The notes beneath the pieces were generated by a model. It worked only from the letters and a program-made list of their open reading frames with translations. It ran no database searches and was not told the DNA's origin. The translations under genes were made by a program, and so were the position numbers. 64,000 nucleotides of DNA from Algoriphagus chordae (GTDB taxonomy: Bacteria > Bacteroidota > Bacteroidia > Cytophagales > Cyclobacteriaceae). The stretch lies in NCBI RefSeq assembly GCF_003254055.1, contig NZ_QKZT01000008.1, forward strand, positions 185,102 to 249,101, read 5' to 3'. Each line of letters starts with the position of its first letter. The first letter of the stretch is position 1. Below, one piece after another: positions 45,641-55,373 of this stretch.

Positions 45641-46959
45641 CAAGCTAATTTTTCAGTATAAACTGAGTCAGAATTTATTGCTGCATAACCAAGACCAGCT
45701 GAAATAACTGCAAAGCCCAAACCTGTTGGTTGAGTCCATTGACCCTGCATTATTATCAAAAAAGAATTACTAAAAATCAACCAAGGAAGTAAGTTCCCAA
45801 CGCTTATTTGCTTATAGGATGCCAATCCCAAATCGAGTGAGAGGACAACTCTAATAAAAATAGTAGTCAACCCAAGAAAAACGCCAAGTTCACCAATAGT
45901 TTTTTCCCATTCTTCTTCACCCAACAAAAATATATCTCCACCAGAAACTAAGTAACTACCTACGTTAGACCCCATGCCAATCCCAAATCCAAAAAAAGGA
46001 ATATGATCAAGATTGGATAAGGCACTTACCAAGCCACCTAAAAACCGATCTATAAACACCCCCTCCAAGCCTCCCTCATATTCATTAGCACTGTCAAATC
46101 TAGCCAAGAATACTTCTGTGGCAAGATTAAAACTATCATTAAATTGAAGTATAATAATTAATATTATCATAGAAATAAAACTATAAAATATTGTTTTTAA
46201 TACTTTGGGATTACTAAGTGAAGAAAATATAAAGAAAAGCAGAGTTAAACAAACCTGAAACAACAATGTCCTACTTATGGAAAGTGGAATAGCAAACACT
46301 ATAGACACTGTAGATAGAACAAGGACTACAGTATTAATCTTACCAGGATTACCCCAAAAATAGAGAACAAAGCAAAACACCAAACTAAAGAAAAGTGCAG
46401 CACCATTTGTAAAAGAAAAAGTGCCTGAAGGCCGGTAATACCCCATAGCACCACCAAAACCTGCTCCATCTAAATCACCACCAACTCCCCTATTGACCCA
46501 GGCAGATTGAGGGCTATAAAATTGAAGAAATATCAGTACTACCATAAAAATCGACGTATATACTAAAAATACACCAATTTTCTCAACTGTACTTCGGTCC
46601 AATACAGCACCAAAAATAAATATCAATGGAAAATGGAGTAGATAAACCCGAGCTCCGTAAATACTCACAAAAAGCACCCCATGGCCAAAAACAAGGGCGA
46701 ATATAACACCTAACACAGCTACAGTTGAAATAATACCAGTATAAATATTAAATCTAAAATAACCTGATTGATATGCTTTAAAAATGATGTAGATAGCCAC
46801 CGGATCACGAACGATTAAAAGAGGTGTAGACAAACCTGGTAAAACCCATTTTCTTAAAGCCCCTTCAAAAACCAAAAGAATAACATATAACCAGATAGCT
46901 TTTTCAAGACTGCTATACTGTTTATTGTCTGAATAAATCCTGTCTAGTTGGCCTTCCAT
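45640..46959 (-). CDS. wzy: O-antigen polymerase-like membrane protein (Wzy)
   Basis: The 439-residue protein has about 11 hydrophobic segments and a long outward loop near residues 285-345 with charged residues (FLARFDSANEYEGGLEGVF), the typical shape of a Wzy polymerase rather than of the flippase. Wzy joins flipped repeat units at the periplasmic face. Family members share little sequence, so the assignment rests on topology, a FGFGIGMGSN motif in the loop following region, and operon context. It starts 35 bp after the next upstream gene. Confidence 0.85.
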   Translation of the reverse strand: MEGQLDRIYSDNKQYSSLEKAIWLYVILLVFEGALRKWVLPGLSTPLLIVRDPVAIYIIFKAYQSGYFRFNIYTGIISTVAVLGVIFALVFGHGVLFVSIYGARVYLLHFPLIFIFGAVLDRSTVEKIGVFLVYTSIFMVVLIFLQFYSPQSAWVNRGVGGDLDGAGFGGAMGYYRPSGTFSFTNGAALFFSLVFCFVLYFWGNPGKINTVVLVLSTVSIVFAIPLSISRTLLFQVCLTLLFFIFSSLSNPKVLKTIFYSFISMIILIIILQFNDSFNLATEVFLARFDSANEYEGGLEGVFIDRFLGGLVSALSNLDHIPFFGFGIGMGSNVGSYLVSGGDIFLLGEEEWEKTIGELGVFLGLTTIFIRVVLSLDLGLASYKQISVGNLLPWLIFSNSFLIIMQGQWTQPTGLGFAVISAGLGYAAINSDSVYTEKLA

Positions 46960-46994
46960 TTATTTGACATTTCGCAATATTTCCAATTGTAAAA

Positions 46995-48236
46995 TCATGC
47001 TATAGAGGTAACGGCATGGATTAATTCATCTTGATATTTAGACCAAGGTCTTTCACTTGCAGATTTAAGCGCATTCCTACCGGCAGATTCAAGTAGACCA
47101 GGTTCTTCAATAATTGATTCTAATATACCTACTAGTTCATTAGTTTTTCCTGCATTAAAAACCCAACCATTAACCCCATGATCTATCAAATCAGGACCTG
47201 CCGATCTATTACTTGCAATTACAGGTGTACCTTGAGACATAGCTTCTGTAATCACCAGTCCAAATCCGTCAAATAGAGAAGGGAAAATCAACAAATCAAC
47301 ACTTCTCATAAGCAAAAGTATTTCATGATTTGGCAAACTAGAAATATGAGTATGTAGACTCAAGTTAGAATTAAGCACCTGACAATCTTCAACAGGTTTT
47401 TTGCCAACAAGTGTTAGGTCAACTTTCTCTTTTAGAGCATGAACAGATTCAAACAAAGTTGACAATCCTTTTTGCTGAGTCAATTTACCAACAAACAATA
47501 TTTTCAGCTTCTGCCCCTTTAATAAAGGTTTATATTTTCTATCTAAGAAAGGAGTAGGATAACCATATGGAACAACTCTAATTTCAGCAGAAAACTTGGC
47601 ATATTTTTGTAAACTAGACTTGGTAAAATCACTTGCGACAAGAACCAAATCAGCTAATTCTAACTCTGAATCCTTTCTTCTTAATTTCTCTTCAGAATCT
47701 AAAAATCCAGTCAATGTAGGAACCCATTCAGGGTTAATCTCATTTTCGAGCTGCAAAACCTCACGTAAAGCAAGCCAATATCCAGTTGGTAAATCATAAA
47801 TGCATTTCAATCCTTTAGATTTTGCAGAAATAAAAGTCTCTAACGCACCATCTTCATAACAATACACCGCATCTACATGACTATTAACTTCATCACTAAG
47901 TAAGCCCGCCACTTTACGATCTAAACCCATGTAAACTTCATCAATGGAAAAATAACCTCCTTTTTTAAACAAAAAATTTAAAAAAAGAAACTTAGAAAAA
48001 ACAAGTCTACCGATTTCTCTATACATGAATGAATTGGTAAATGGAAGAATTTCCATGCTATAAGACCTTCTTAAAATATCTTTGAAAGGTGGAAGCATTC
48101 CCAATTTTGCGAAAAATGAATTAGGAAAAACAGCTATTGTAGTTATAAATCTATTAAGAAATTTAGCCTTATAAAAGGCTGATACAGCGGCGCGTAGATT
48201 AGTGTTACCAGTAGGATGAGAAATAACTATTTTCAT
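46995..48236 (-). CDS. Glycosyltransferase family 4 (GT-B)
   Basis: The 413-residue enzyme begins MKIVISHPTGNTNLRAAV, has KILFVGKLTQQKGLSTLFES at the start of its nucleotide lobe and the E-x7-E helix in DLLIFPSLFDGFGLVITEAM, followed by the usual HGVNGWVF segment. Of the family-4 enzymes here it is the most canonical. It lies 3 bp from the end of the acetyltransferase gene upstream, so the pair is probably translated in tandem. Confidence 0.92.
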   Translation of the reverse strand: MKIVISHPTGNTNLRAAVSAFYKAKFLNRFITTIAVFPNSFFAKLGMLPPFKDILRRSYSMEILPFTNSFMYREIGRLVFSKFLFLNFLFKKGGYFSIDEVYMGLDRKVAGLLSDEVNSHVDAVYCYEDGALETFISAKSKGLKCIYDLPTGYWLALREVLQLENEINPEWVPTLTGFLDSEEKLRRKDSELELADLVLVASDFTKSSLQKYAKFSAEIRVVPYGYPTPFLDRKYKPLLKGQKLKILFVGKLTQQKGLSTLFESVHALKEKVDLTLVGKKPVEDCQVLNSNLSLHTHISSLPNHEILLLMRSVDLLIFPSLFDGFGLVITEAMSQGTPVIASNRSAGPDLIDHGVNGWVFNAGKTNELVGILESIIEEPGLLESAGRNALKSASERPWSKYQDELIHAVTSIA

Positions 48237-48239
48237 AAA

Positions 48240-48833
48240 CTATCCCTCAAGCCAAGCATTGTTGAGCGCTGTAAAGCGAACAGGATTATACTTAAAATCT
48301 ACTATTTTTCTAGTACTAATAACTTTTGCTGGATTTCCCGCTACAATCTGCCCAATTCCTACAGACTTAGAAACCACTGCTCCTGCACCTACAACAACCC
48401 CTCTTTTCAAATGAACACCAGGTAAAATAATGGAATTCATTCCAATCCACACAAAGTCATCAATTATGATAGGCTTGGTAATAAGCCCCCAATTTGGATC
48501 ATTAACATCATGGGACCCAGTCAATAATTTTACACCATCATTTATGCAAACATTTTTACCAATCACAATATCATCATGTAAAGAGACATAAACTTTACCA
48601 ATAAAAGAATTATCTCCAATCGAAAAATTAGACAAATCACCTTCAAAATTCACCTTGCCAACAAATGATAAACCAGAAATACCAGCCCCACTTCGTTTCA
48701 AATAATTTGAAAAAGATGATGCTTTAATAAGCATCGGCAAAAGGAGTAAACGTTTTGCCCATGATTTATAAAACCCAAATGAAAAAACAGAATGCCTAAT
48801 TCTATTTTGATATAGAAATTTAACTGAAGACAT
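48240..48833 (-). CDS. Hexapeptide-repeat acetyltransferase
   Basis: This 197-residue protein is a left-handed beta-helix enzyme like serine or maltose acetyltransferases: GDNSFIGKVYVSLHDDIVIGK, the catalytic histidine region LLTGSHDVNDPNW, and the last coils IILPGVHLKRGVVVGAGAVV. The N-terminal 60 residues are basic and helical. It should O-acetylate a sugar in the repeat unit. Its start overlaps the upstream gene by 14 bp. Confidence 0.9.
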   Translation of the reverse strand: MSSVKFLYQNRIRHSVFSFGFYKSWAKRLLLLPMLIKASSFSNYLKRSGAGISGLSFVGKVNFEGDLSNFSIGDNSFIGKVYVSLHDDIVIGKNVCINDGVKLLTGSHDVNDPNWGLITKPIIIDDFVWIGMNSIILPGVHLKRGVVVGAGAVVSKSVGIGQIVAGNPAKVISTRKIVDFKYNPVRFTALNNAWLEG

Positions 48834-49959
48834 AATCTGAAGTTGACATTAACTCAATATACCTTTCAGCAATTGTGTCTACTGAATTAAATTCTGAAGG
48901 GGCAGGAATATTTTGAAGAAACTTACTTAATGAAAATTCTCCCCAAAAATAAATTCCATTTATTTCATCCTCTCTAACAAAAGATTCTCTCAACTTCCAG
49001 TCTCTATTTACACAAATCACAGGCAATTGATGCTCAAGCAATGCAGCTATACTTCCACTTTTATCCAAAAGAGGGAAAGGATAAGTACTTAAACCAATAT
49101 CTGAATTAACAAAAATTCTACTTATTTCCTCGTTAGACAAATTCTCCAATACATTAACTTTATGTCCAAAAGACTGCCAGCAGTCTTGCCACAAATCTCT
49201 AGAAAAATTGTTCGAGGAAATTATCGTTAATTGAAAATCAATGTTCAATTCTATTCCTACCTTAGAAATATCATGTACAACCTTATAATAATCAACAGTA
49301 TCAAATATATGACCAAACATCACAAATTTGACAACCCTTTTATTAGAACCTTCAAAATTAGTCTTAGTAAGAGAGTTATGATTTATAATATTTCCAAATA
49401 GAGGAAAATGAAAAACAGACTGCCTCACACTTCTATTCAAAATTGATAAATAATATTCGCATTGAGTACTAACAAACTTAGGTTTAACAGCTTTTAAAAA
49501 GGAATGGAATAATTGCTTCTGAACAGCCCCCCTAAGTTTCAACTTAAAACTTGACCTAGCCCCCATCCCAACCCACAATTCATGAACCATCAAATGAAAG
49601 GGGAAATCACCAATAATAGAATTTATTTGCTTAGCAAAACCAAAATGGAGTCCTTTTGAGTGGTAAGAAGATGGGACATATTGTAAACTAATTAAATCAG
49701 GATTAAACAATAATAAAGACTCTCTGGCATATTCAATTTTATCAGCTGAAGGTAAAGAATTTGGAATTCTAATAGACTTTAGCAAAGCTCCTTCAAAACA
49801 TAGATTATCATCAAAAATATTGTGAAGATAATAATCATTATAGCTCATCAATAAACACTCAATCCCCATAGATGACAGACTTAGAGATAATCTTACCACA
49901 TAATCTCCAACCCCATCCTTCCCAGGCTCTAAGCATCCACATATTATCGCAATTTTCAA
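48820..49959 (-). CDS. Divergent GT-B glycosyltransferase
   Basis: The 379-residue protein starts at a TTG (residue 1 of KIAIICGCLEPGKDGVGDYV), which is the natural family start as there is no ATG before the first strand. It resembles GT4 proteins: GGDYV-like glycine loop, an N-terminal acceptor lobe, and a C-terminal helix-strand segment DIGLSTYPFPLLDKSGSIAALLEHQLPVICV, where the E-x7-E is not conserved. The sugar specificity is unknown. Confidence 0.82.
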   Translation of the reverse strand: MKIAIICGCLEPGKDGVGDYVVRLSLSLSSMGIECLLMSYNDYYLHNIFDDNLCFEGALLKSIRIPNSLPSADKIEYARESLLLFNPDLISLQYVPSSYHSKGLHFGFAKQINSIIGDFPFHLMVHELWVGMGARSSFKLKLRGAVQKQLFHSFLKAVKPKFVSTQCEYYLSILNRSVRQSVFHFPLFGNIINHNSLTKTNFEGSNKRVVKFVMFGHIFDTVDYYKVVHDISKVGIELNIDFQLTIISSNNFSRDLWQDCWQSFGHKVNVLENLSNEEISRIFVNSDIGLSTYPFPLLDKSGSIAALLEHQLPVICVNRDWKLRESFVREDEINGIYFWGEFSLSKFLQNIPAPSEFNSVDTIAERYIELMSTSDYVFS

Positions 49960-49965
49960 ATTAAC

Positions 49966-50916
49966 TTATTGAGATTTAAAAACTAAACCAACTGCCTTAT
50001 CATAAACATACTTCGGGGACAAGAAACACACACCAAGTAAATTGACCACAAATTTTACATAATTTCGAGACATCATATCTATTCCAGCATTTCGAAAGAA
50101 TATTTGTGCATAATTGTATCTCTTTCTATTGAATTTAACCCAAAATGACTCTGCGTCTCTCTTCATTTTAAATTCTGAATAACTAATCTCAGCTTTTCCT
50201 AATCGTCTGTCAGTAATACATTCCATTACAAAGCCAATCTTTTCAAAGGTTTCCAATGGCTTACTTACTGTGATTGCTGAAGCATGAATTCTGTATTTCA
50301 TTAGTACTTCCTGAATTATAACTAATACACATCTATGATCTATTAGTCTATTGAAAAACTCAAAGTCGTCGCAAGGCCAATATTTCGAATTGAGACCGCC
50401 TACTTTACCAAATACTTCCTTTTTTGAGAATAAGCCGGTAATTGCACATTGAACAAATTCTAAACTATCAAATTTGGTCAGACAATCTTCAACCGAACTC
50501 AAATTGGAGTGTCTTTGAATCCCCAATTGTTTCCCAGAGGCGTTGATATAATAACAATGGCAACTAGAAACGTCAACAATACTGTTAGCTAAATGAAATG
50601 AATACTGCTTATCCAACCGTTCAGGCAACATAATATCATCAGCATCCAAGAATGCAATCCATCCACTTTTTGCTTTAGCGATCAAATTATTTGTAGCATT
50701 GCTCCGCCCAGTACTATCTTCGTAAAATGCAGATATCCTGCTATCCTTTGAAGCATAGTCTCTAATAATACTAGCAGAATTATCTGTAGACCCATCGTCC
50801 AAAATCAAAAATTCAAAATCCGAGAAAGTCTGATTTAAGACACTTTCTATAGTTTCAGCAATAAAATTCTCCTGATTAAAAACTGGTAATACAACAGAAA
50901 TCAATGGACTCTTCAT
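49966..50916 (-). CDS. Glycosyltransferase family 2 (GT-A), paralogue 1
   Basis: The 316-residue enzyme has the GT2 core VVLPVFNQENFIAETI, LILDDGSTDNSA and the DxD-like FLDADDI. The mid part GGLNSKYWPCDDFEFFNRL and a shared MKYRIH motif are also present in the gene just upstream. The C-terminal ~80 residues are basic and helical. It lies 15 bp after the paralogue stop. Confidence 0.92.
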   Translation of the reverse strand: MKSPLISVVLPVFNQENFIAETIESVLNQTFSDFEFLILDDGSTDNSASIIRDYASKDSRISAFYEDSTGRSNATNNLIAKAKSGWIAFLDADDIMLPERLDKQYSFHLANSIVDVSSCHCYYINASGKQLGIQRHSNLSSVEDCLTKFDSLEFVQCAITGLFSKKEVFGKVGGLNSKYWPCDDFEFFNRLIDHRCVLVIIQEVLMKYRIHASAITVSKPLETFEKIGFVMECITDRRLGKAEISYSEFKMKRDAESFWVKFNRKRYNYAQIFFRNAGIDMMSRNYVKFVVNLLGVCFLSPKYVYDKAVGLVFKSQ

Positions 50917-50931
50917 TTGTTCATGATTAAC

Positions 50932-51867
50932 CTAAAATCTATTCCTTACAGTTGAATAAACATAAGCAGGAGAAAAACAAAATGCCAGCAAAAACCTTTT
51001 ACTAAATGTGACATATTGCTTCTTGTAATATGCATAACCAGCCTTTCTATGCCATATCTGAGAATAACGGAGAAGTTTACGTTTCAAACTAAAAATAAGA
51101 CTATTTTGGTTGTCTAGCTCTACAAATTCACCAAATGAGATTTCTCTTTCACCAGATCTTCTCAACATGGCACATCTTGAGACATAGTCACTAATTCTAA
51201 ACATATCCCATTGCCTCTTACTAGTAACAGAATTATCATGAATTCTGTATTTCATTAGGGGTTTTTGAATAATTTGAATTGGGAATTCATGTTCAATAAA
51301 CCTATTGATGAAATCCATATCTTCACATGGCCAGAATGCGCTTCTCAAACCTCCAATTTGTGTATAGACATCTTTTTTAACCATCAAGCCTGTAAATGCA
51401 CACAGAACTATTTCATTATTTTTAAGGGAAATCTGCCAGTCATTTTCTCCTTTAAAGAATGGATATGTTTGAGTACCTATAAATTCCCCGTCGTTATCTA
51501 TATAATCGCAATGACAGCTAGAAGCTAAAAGCTCTGGATTTTGCTGATGAAAAGCAATCTGATCTTCAATTCGATTTTTAAACATTACGTCATCAGAATC
51601 TAAAAACACACACCAATTAGCTTCTGCTTTATCTACAAGCTCATTAGTAGAAACACATTTGCCTCGATTTTCTCTAAAATATGATTTTATCCTATTATCA
51701 AATTGGCTGTATTTTCTTATTATCTCAGCTGAACCGTCTGTTGAACCATCATCCAAAATCAACAACTCAAACTCTTGATAAGATTGATCCAAAATACTCA
51801 AAATTGTCTCATCGAGAAATTGCTCTTGATTAAAAACAGGCAATATTACTGAGACGCTAATGCTCAT
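50932..51867 (-). CDS. Glycosyltransferase family 2 (GT-A), paralogue 2
   Basis: The 311-residue enzyme shares its full layout with the following gene: VILPVFNQEQFLDETI, LILDDGSTDGSA, FLDSDDV, GGLRSAFWPCEDMDFINRF and MKYRIHD. The two arose by tandem duplication, and one may have changed acceptor or donor. The DSD in place of DAD in the metal motif is compatible with activity. It is separated by 3 bp from the GT2-like gene upstream. Confidence 0.92.
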   Translation of the reverse strand: MSISVSVILPVFNQEQFLDETILSILDQSYQEFELLILDDGSTDGSAEIIRKYSQFDNRIKSYFRENRGKCVSTNELVDKAEANWCVFLDSDDVMFKNRIEDQIAFHQQNPELLASSCHCDYIDNDGEFIGTQTYPFFKGENDWQISLKNNEIVLCAFTGLMVKKDVYTQIGGLRSAFWPCEDMDFINRFIEHEFPIQIIQKPLMKYRIHDNSVTSKRQWDMFRISDYVSRCAMLRRSGEREISFGEFVELDNQNSLIFSLKRKLLRYSQIWHRKAGYAYYKKQYVTFSKRFLLAFCFSPAYVYSTVRNRF

Positions 51868-51870
51868 TGC

Positions 51871-52884
51871 TTAGGACAACAAAAGTTTAGAAAATTGTCT
51901 AAATCTGTTCACCCCAAGCTTAAGAGATAAAAGGATACTAAAACAGAGGTTAACTGAACTGAGATAAATTGCTGATGGAGATTCTATTGATTTATCAGGT
52001 ATTCCATCAATGTTGTAGTTTAACAATTTAATGCGAACCTCTTCCCAATCCACATTCCATATATCCTCATTTTTAAACCTATCGACCCCATAAAGTTGAA
52101 ACAAACGCAATATTTCGACATCGTACCAGTAATACTCTTCCTTCCTAATAGAATGCATGTCAATATTTTTTGATTCCCAAAGAGCAAACCATTTAGGATT
52201 GGAAGTTTCAAACCTCAGCCCTTCTTTTCTATAATCCTGATTGGAATTGTAAAAAAATCTACGGTGCAAAATGGAGGATGAACCAAACACATTTTCTAAC
52301 ATACAATAATATTTCAGTTTAGTGAACTGTGCATCAAGCCTAGTTAGAGCGTAATGCAAAAACTTAATATTATGGAGGTATAGATTATTAGCATAATGTG
52401 GAGTAGGAATTCTCTTGCTGTGGATTACAGAAGGAGTGTGTTCGGCCCCATCGTCTACATATCCCAAAGGCCATCCATTTTCGGGATATCTGATAACTCT
52501 ATCAGTTGTATCAAAAAAGGTAGGCTTTTCAAAATGAAGAATTGTTCCTGGTTGCGCATTTACCATTATTTGCCAATCATTGGAGGACATAGCATCAGCA
52601 GCAAGGATTTCATCTGCATCAATTGCTAACAAAATATTCTCAGTTCCAAATAAGCTTCTAGCTTTAGAAATCAACAACCTTTGTCGATCAGCTTCATTAA
52701 AGTCAACACTTTTGTTCTCAAATAAAATCACTTTCGGATATCTACTGCAAATTTCAACAGAATTATCAGTCGAATTCTGGTCTGCAATAATGATATGATC
52801 AGCATAAATACTAGTCACTTCCAAAAACCGATCAAGTATCCAGCTTTCATTTTTTATTGGTGTTAATACAATGATTTTTCTCAT
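51871..52884 (-). CDS. Family 2-like glycosyltransferase
   Basis: The 337-residue protein begins IIVLTPIKNESWILDRFLE, then HIIIADQNSTDNS and LAIDADEIL, the GT-A donor and metal motifs. Its second half (after ~130) is not typical of GT2: it has an aromatic-rich region (HNIKFLHYALTRLDAQFTKL; WKKYYWYDVEILRLFQLYG-like) that also occurs in SPBc2-like or DUF616-like sugar-transfer proteins. Transferase activity is likely, the sugar unknown. Confidence 0.82.
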   Translation of the reverse strand: MRKIIVLTPIKNESWILDRFLEVTSIYADHIIIADQNSTDNSVEICSRYPKVILFENKSVDFNEADRQRLLISKARSLFGTENILLAIDADEILAADAMSSNDWQIMVNAQPGTILHFEKPTFFDTTDRVIRYPENGWPLGYVDDGAEHTPSVIHSKRIPTPHYANNLYLHNIKFLHYALTRLDAQFTKLKYYCMLENVFGSSSILHRRFFYNSNQDYRKEGLRFETSNPKWFALWESKNIDMHSIRKEEYYWYDVEILRLFQLYGVDRFKNEDIWNVDWEEVRIKLLNYNIDGIPDKSIESPSAIYLSSVNLCFSILLSLKLGVNRFRQFSKLLLS

Positions 52885-52898
52885 AGTAAAGCCTACAC

Positions 52899-53954
52899 CT
52901 ATTTAGTTTGCGTTAAACTCCTATAATAACTACCAAACCTCCGCTTGTGCTCAAACAAAGTCTGCTTTTTTGTAAGAAAATGATAGATAACCCTACTATC
53001 CCGATTGAAAATTCTAGATCTCTTAAAGAAGATCTCATCCCTTATCGATGGAACATAATCAAACAGCAGCCATTTCCATTTCAACACAGTAGCATCTGCA
53101 GTAAAATCCTGAGATCTTTTAATACCATTCTGGACCATTTGATCATACAAATTTTTATCATCCTTCAAACGATCAATTTCAGACAAGGCATTTTGAACGG
53201 TAGTAACTTCGATATAATCCAAGTCAGATTTTCTTAATTCCTTAAAAGAATACTCTGGACCAAGTAAGGCAGGAACCTCTGCAAACCAGCTATTTACTAA
53301 CTTGGAAGCAGGTTTATCCGACCTTTGATATTTATCATTAAACAATGGCCTAACCGCCAAAGTCAAATCTGAATCAGAGTAATCCATCCAATTTGTATTG
53401 GTGTGTTCAGTATTGAACTTAAAATCAATATCACGAGCTTTTAACCCATCAATCCAACTATCTGAATAAAAAACAGACTCCAAACTCCCTCTACCACCTT
53501 TAAAAACGATGTTTTTAATAGTATTCCCACGTGAACTTTCACGCTTAATAATGCCTGGTTGAGGCCAATGGGGAATAAAAAAACAATCCTTATTATTTGC
53601 AAACAATCCATTTTGAACAACTTCCACATCACTTAGCATCGGTCGCCACTGCAGCTCGTCGGCACGTATCGTAACTATGATCACATCTTTTGGTATAGAT
53701 TTAAAACTGTCATCTAATGAGGACAAAGAATCCTTATTAGACAAAAGAACAACAACACCACTAGTTGGGAATTTGTCAGATATATCCACATTACAACCGA
53801 GCTTTTTAAGTCGCAAGTAAGTTTGAACTATCCATGCCCTAATCGTAAGATCGTCCCATGAGCTAAAGAAGCTATGATTATCCAAATCTAAACTTTCGAT
53901 GTCATAATTTTTAAAAAATTCCGGGAAGAAAAATGTTACTAATTCGCTATTCAT
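52899..53954 (-). CDS. Probable GT-B type glycosyltransferase (unusual)
   Basis: The 351-residue protein has no family motif that I recognise with certainty. The layout (central VVLLSNKDSLSSL; VIIVTIRADELQWRP; a C-terminal LVNSWFAEVPALLGPEYSFKEL and YIEVTTVQNALSEIDRLKDD) is that of a GT-B lobe pair with the typical helix-plus-glycine acceptor switch. It lies second after wzx and 14 bp from the next gene, in the correct place for an early-acting sugar transferase. Function is inferred from context. Confidence 0.7.
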   Translation of the reverse strand: MNSELVTFFFPEFFKNYDIESLDLDNHSFFSSWDDLTIRAWIVQTYLRLKKLGCNVDISDKFPTSGVVVLLSNKDSLSSLDDSFKSIPKDVIIVTIRADELQWRPMLSDVEVVQNGLFANNKDCFFIPHWPQPGIIKRESSRGNTIKNIVFKGGRGSLESVFYSDSWIDGLKARDIDFKFNTEHTNTNWMDYSDSDLTLAVRPLFNDKYQRSDKPASKLVNSWFAEVPALLGPEYSFKELRKSDLDYIEVTTVQNALSEIDRLKDDKNLYDQMVQNGIKRSQDFTADATVLKWKWLLFDYVPSIRDEIFFKRSRIFNRDSRVIYHFLTKKQTLFEHKRRFGSYYRSLTQTK

Positions 53955-53993
53955 ATTAGATATCGATAAAGCAATAAGAGTTAATAAAATTAA

Positions 53994-55277
53994 TCATGAC
54001 AGTTTAGGAATTTTAGATATTTTAAATAATCCAAACGAAAAATAATAAACCAATACAATTAGAGAAACAAATAACTTGAAATACAAAACCCCAACCAAGC
54101 TTGACACATCAAACAAAACAACTCCAACCACAATACTCATCACGCCAATAAAAATATTTAGAACAGGATTAACCAACCAACCGCGATTAGAATTAAGTAT
54201 AAACAGAACTCCAACAACCAGATCTATACTTGCTCCAATTATAAATAAAACCAATTCAAAATTAAGGTTAGAATAGTTAGGACCTAAAATCCAAAGAACA
54301 TAATCAGAAAACAACCAGAAAAAAGCAACACATAAAGAAGCAATCATCACCATCCCCACTACGATCTGAAGATACCTATTGAAGATTAAGGTTTTATCAT
54401 ATTTCAATCTAATAAATCTAGGTGTGATCAAAGTGTGAAAAACTGTACTTATAATTGTAAGAGCCATTGCAACTCGACTTATTGCACCTATTTGGGCAAT
54501 TGAATCAGTAGATCCCAAAAATGAAATGATCCAAATAGTCAGTTGTCCAGAAATACAATAGTAAATAGACCCAGGAAGAATTCTCTTAACAAACTTAATT
54601 AATTCAACAGAGACTTCCTTATCAGCTTTCTGATTACTATTAACAAAAAAACTTGATAAGTATTTAAGTTTAAAATTTCCCCAGACCTGAGGTATACCAT
54701 TAGAAAGAACCGCTACAAATGCAAATGGAAAAATAAATATGGAGCATGCCAAAAGCGCTACTCTGGCTAAATTCACTGATAAATGATTTTTTTGAAGCGG
54801 AATTACCTCCTGATTAATCAGAAGCGGTATTTGATACAATTGCATTGACATAGAACTCAAAAATGCAGGAATCATCGCCGCGATAATAAATACTGAAAAA
54901 AACCAAGTTGCCCCATTGGTAACTAATAAATAATAGAGTATTGGGGAAACAATTACAATGCTAACAATTGAAAAAATATTTTTTAACTTAAATCCTGAAG
55001 CAAGAACTATTCCTGACTTAGTTTTGTCTTTCCACACCTTACCCATTAAAGAGGTAACACCTGTGGACAAGCCCCCATCAGATAAAACAATCATTGTTCC
55101 TAGCATCGTGTTTGCCAGCGTATAAAAGGCATATTCTTGTGGGGTAAGTAACCTAATCACCAAAATCCCAGAAACAAAACCTATAGCTTGAATGCCTAAT
55201 TGCGCACCTCCCGTTAAAGAAACAAGTTTTAGCCAATCAATTGAGCTTTTGGAAATAAAAGAAGATTTATCCAGAAT
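53994..55277 (-). CDS. wzx: Polysaccharide flippase (Wzx, MATE-like), non-canonical start
   Basis: The membrane protein (about 12 helices) moves the lipid-linked repeat unit across the inner membrane. The first ATG/GTG/TTG codon in frame is TTG at 55163, yet the frame continues 38-39 codons upstream with a perfect family N-terminus: WLKLVSLTGGAQLGIQAIGF followed by VSGILVIRLLTPQEYAFYTL. Translation must therefore begin near ATT (55277) or CTG (55274), just after a TAA at 55283-55281, giving ~427 residues. Either a rare ATT/CTG start is used, or a former ATG has mutated. Gap to wzc is about 96 bp. Confidence 0.85.
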   Translation of the reverse strand: MLDKSSFISKSSIDWLKLVSLTGGAQLGIQAIGFVSGILVIRLLTPQEYAFYTLANTMLGTMIVLSDGGLSTGVTSLMGKVWKDKTKSGIVLASGFKLKNIFSIVSIVIVSPILYYLLVTNGATWFFSVFIIAAMIPAFLSSMSMQLYQIPLLINQEVIPLQKNHLSVNLARVALLACSIFIFPFAFVAVLSNGIPQVWGNFKLKYLSSFFVNSNQKADKEVSVELIKFVKRILPGSIYYCISGQLTIWIISFLGSTDSIAQIGAISRVAMALTIISTVFHTLITPRFIRLKYDKTLIFNRYLQIVVGMVMIASLCVAFFWLFSDYVLWILGPNYSNLNFELVLFIIGASIDLVVGVLFILNSNRGWLVNPVLNIFIGVMSIVVGVVLFDVSSLVGVLYFKLFVSLIVLVYYFSFGLFKISKIPKLS

Positions 55278-55373
55278 AACTTAAATTAAACACTAACAGA
55301 TAACCAGACACAGCTTCGCCACTTAAGTCACAAGACTTATAAAATAAAAAAGACAACAATTCAGCACTATGAT

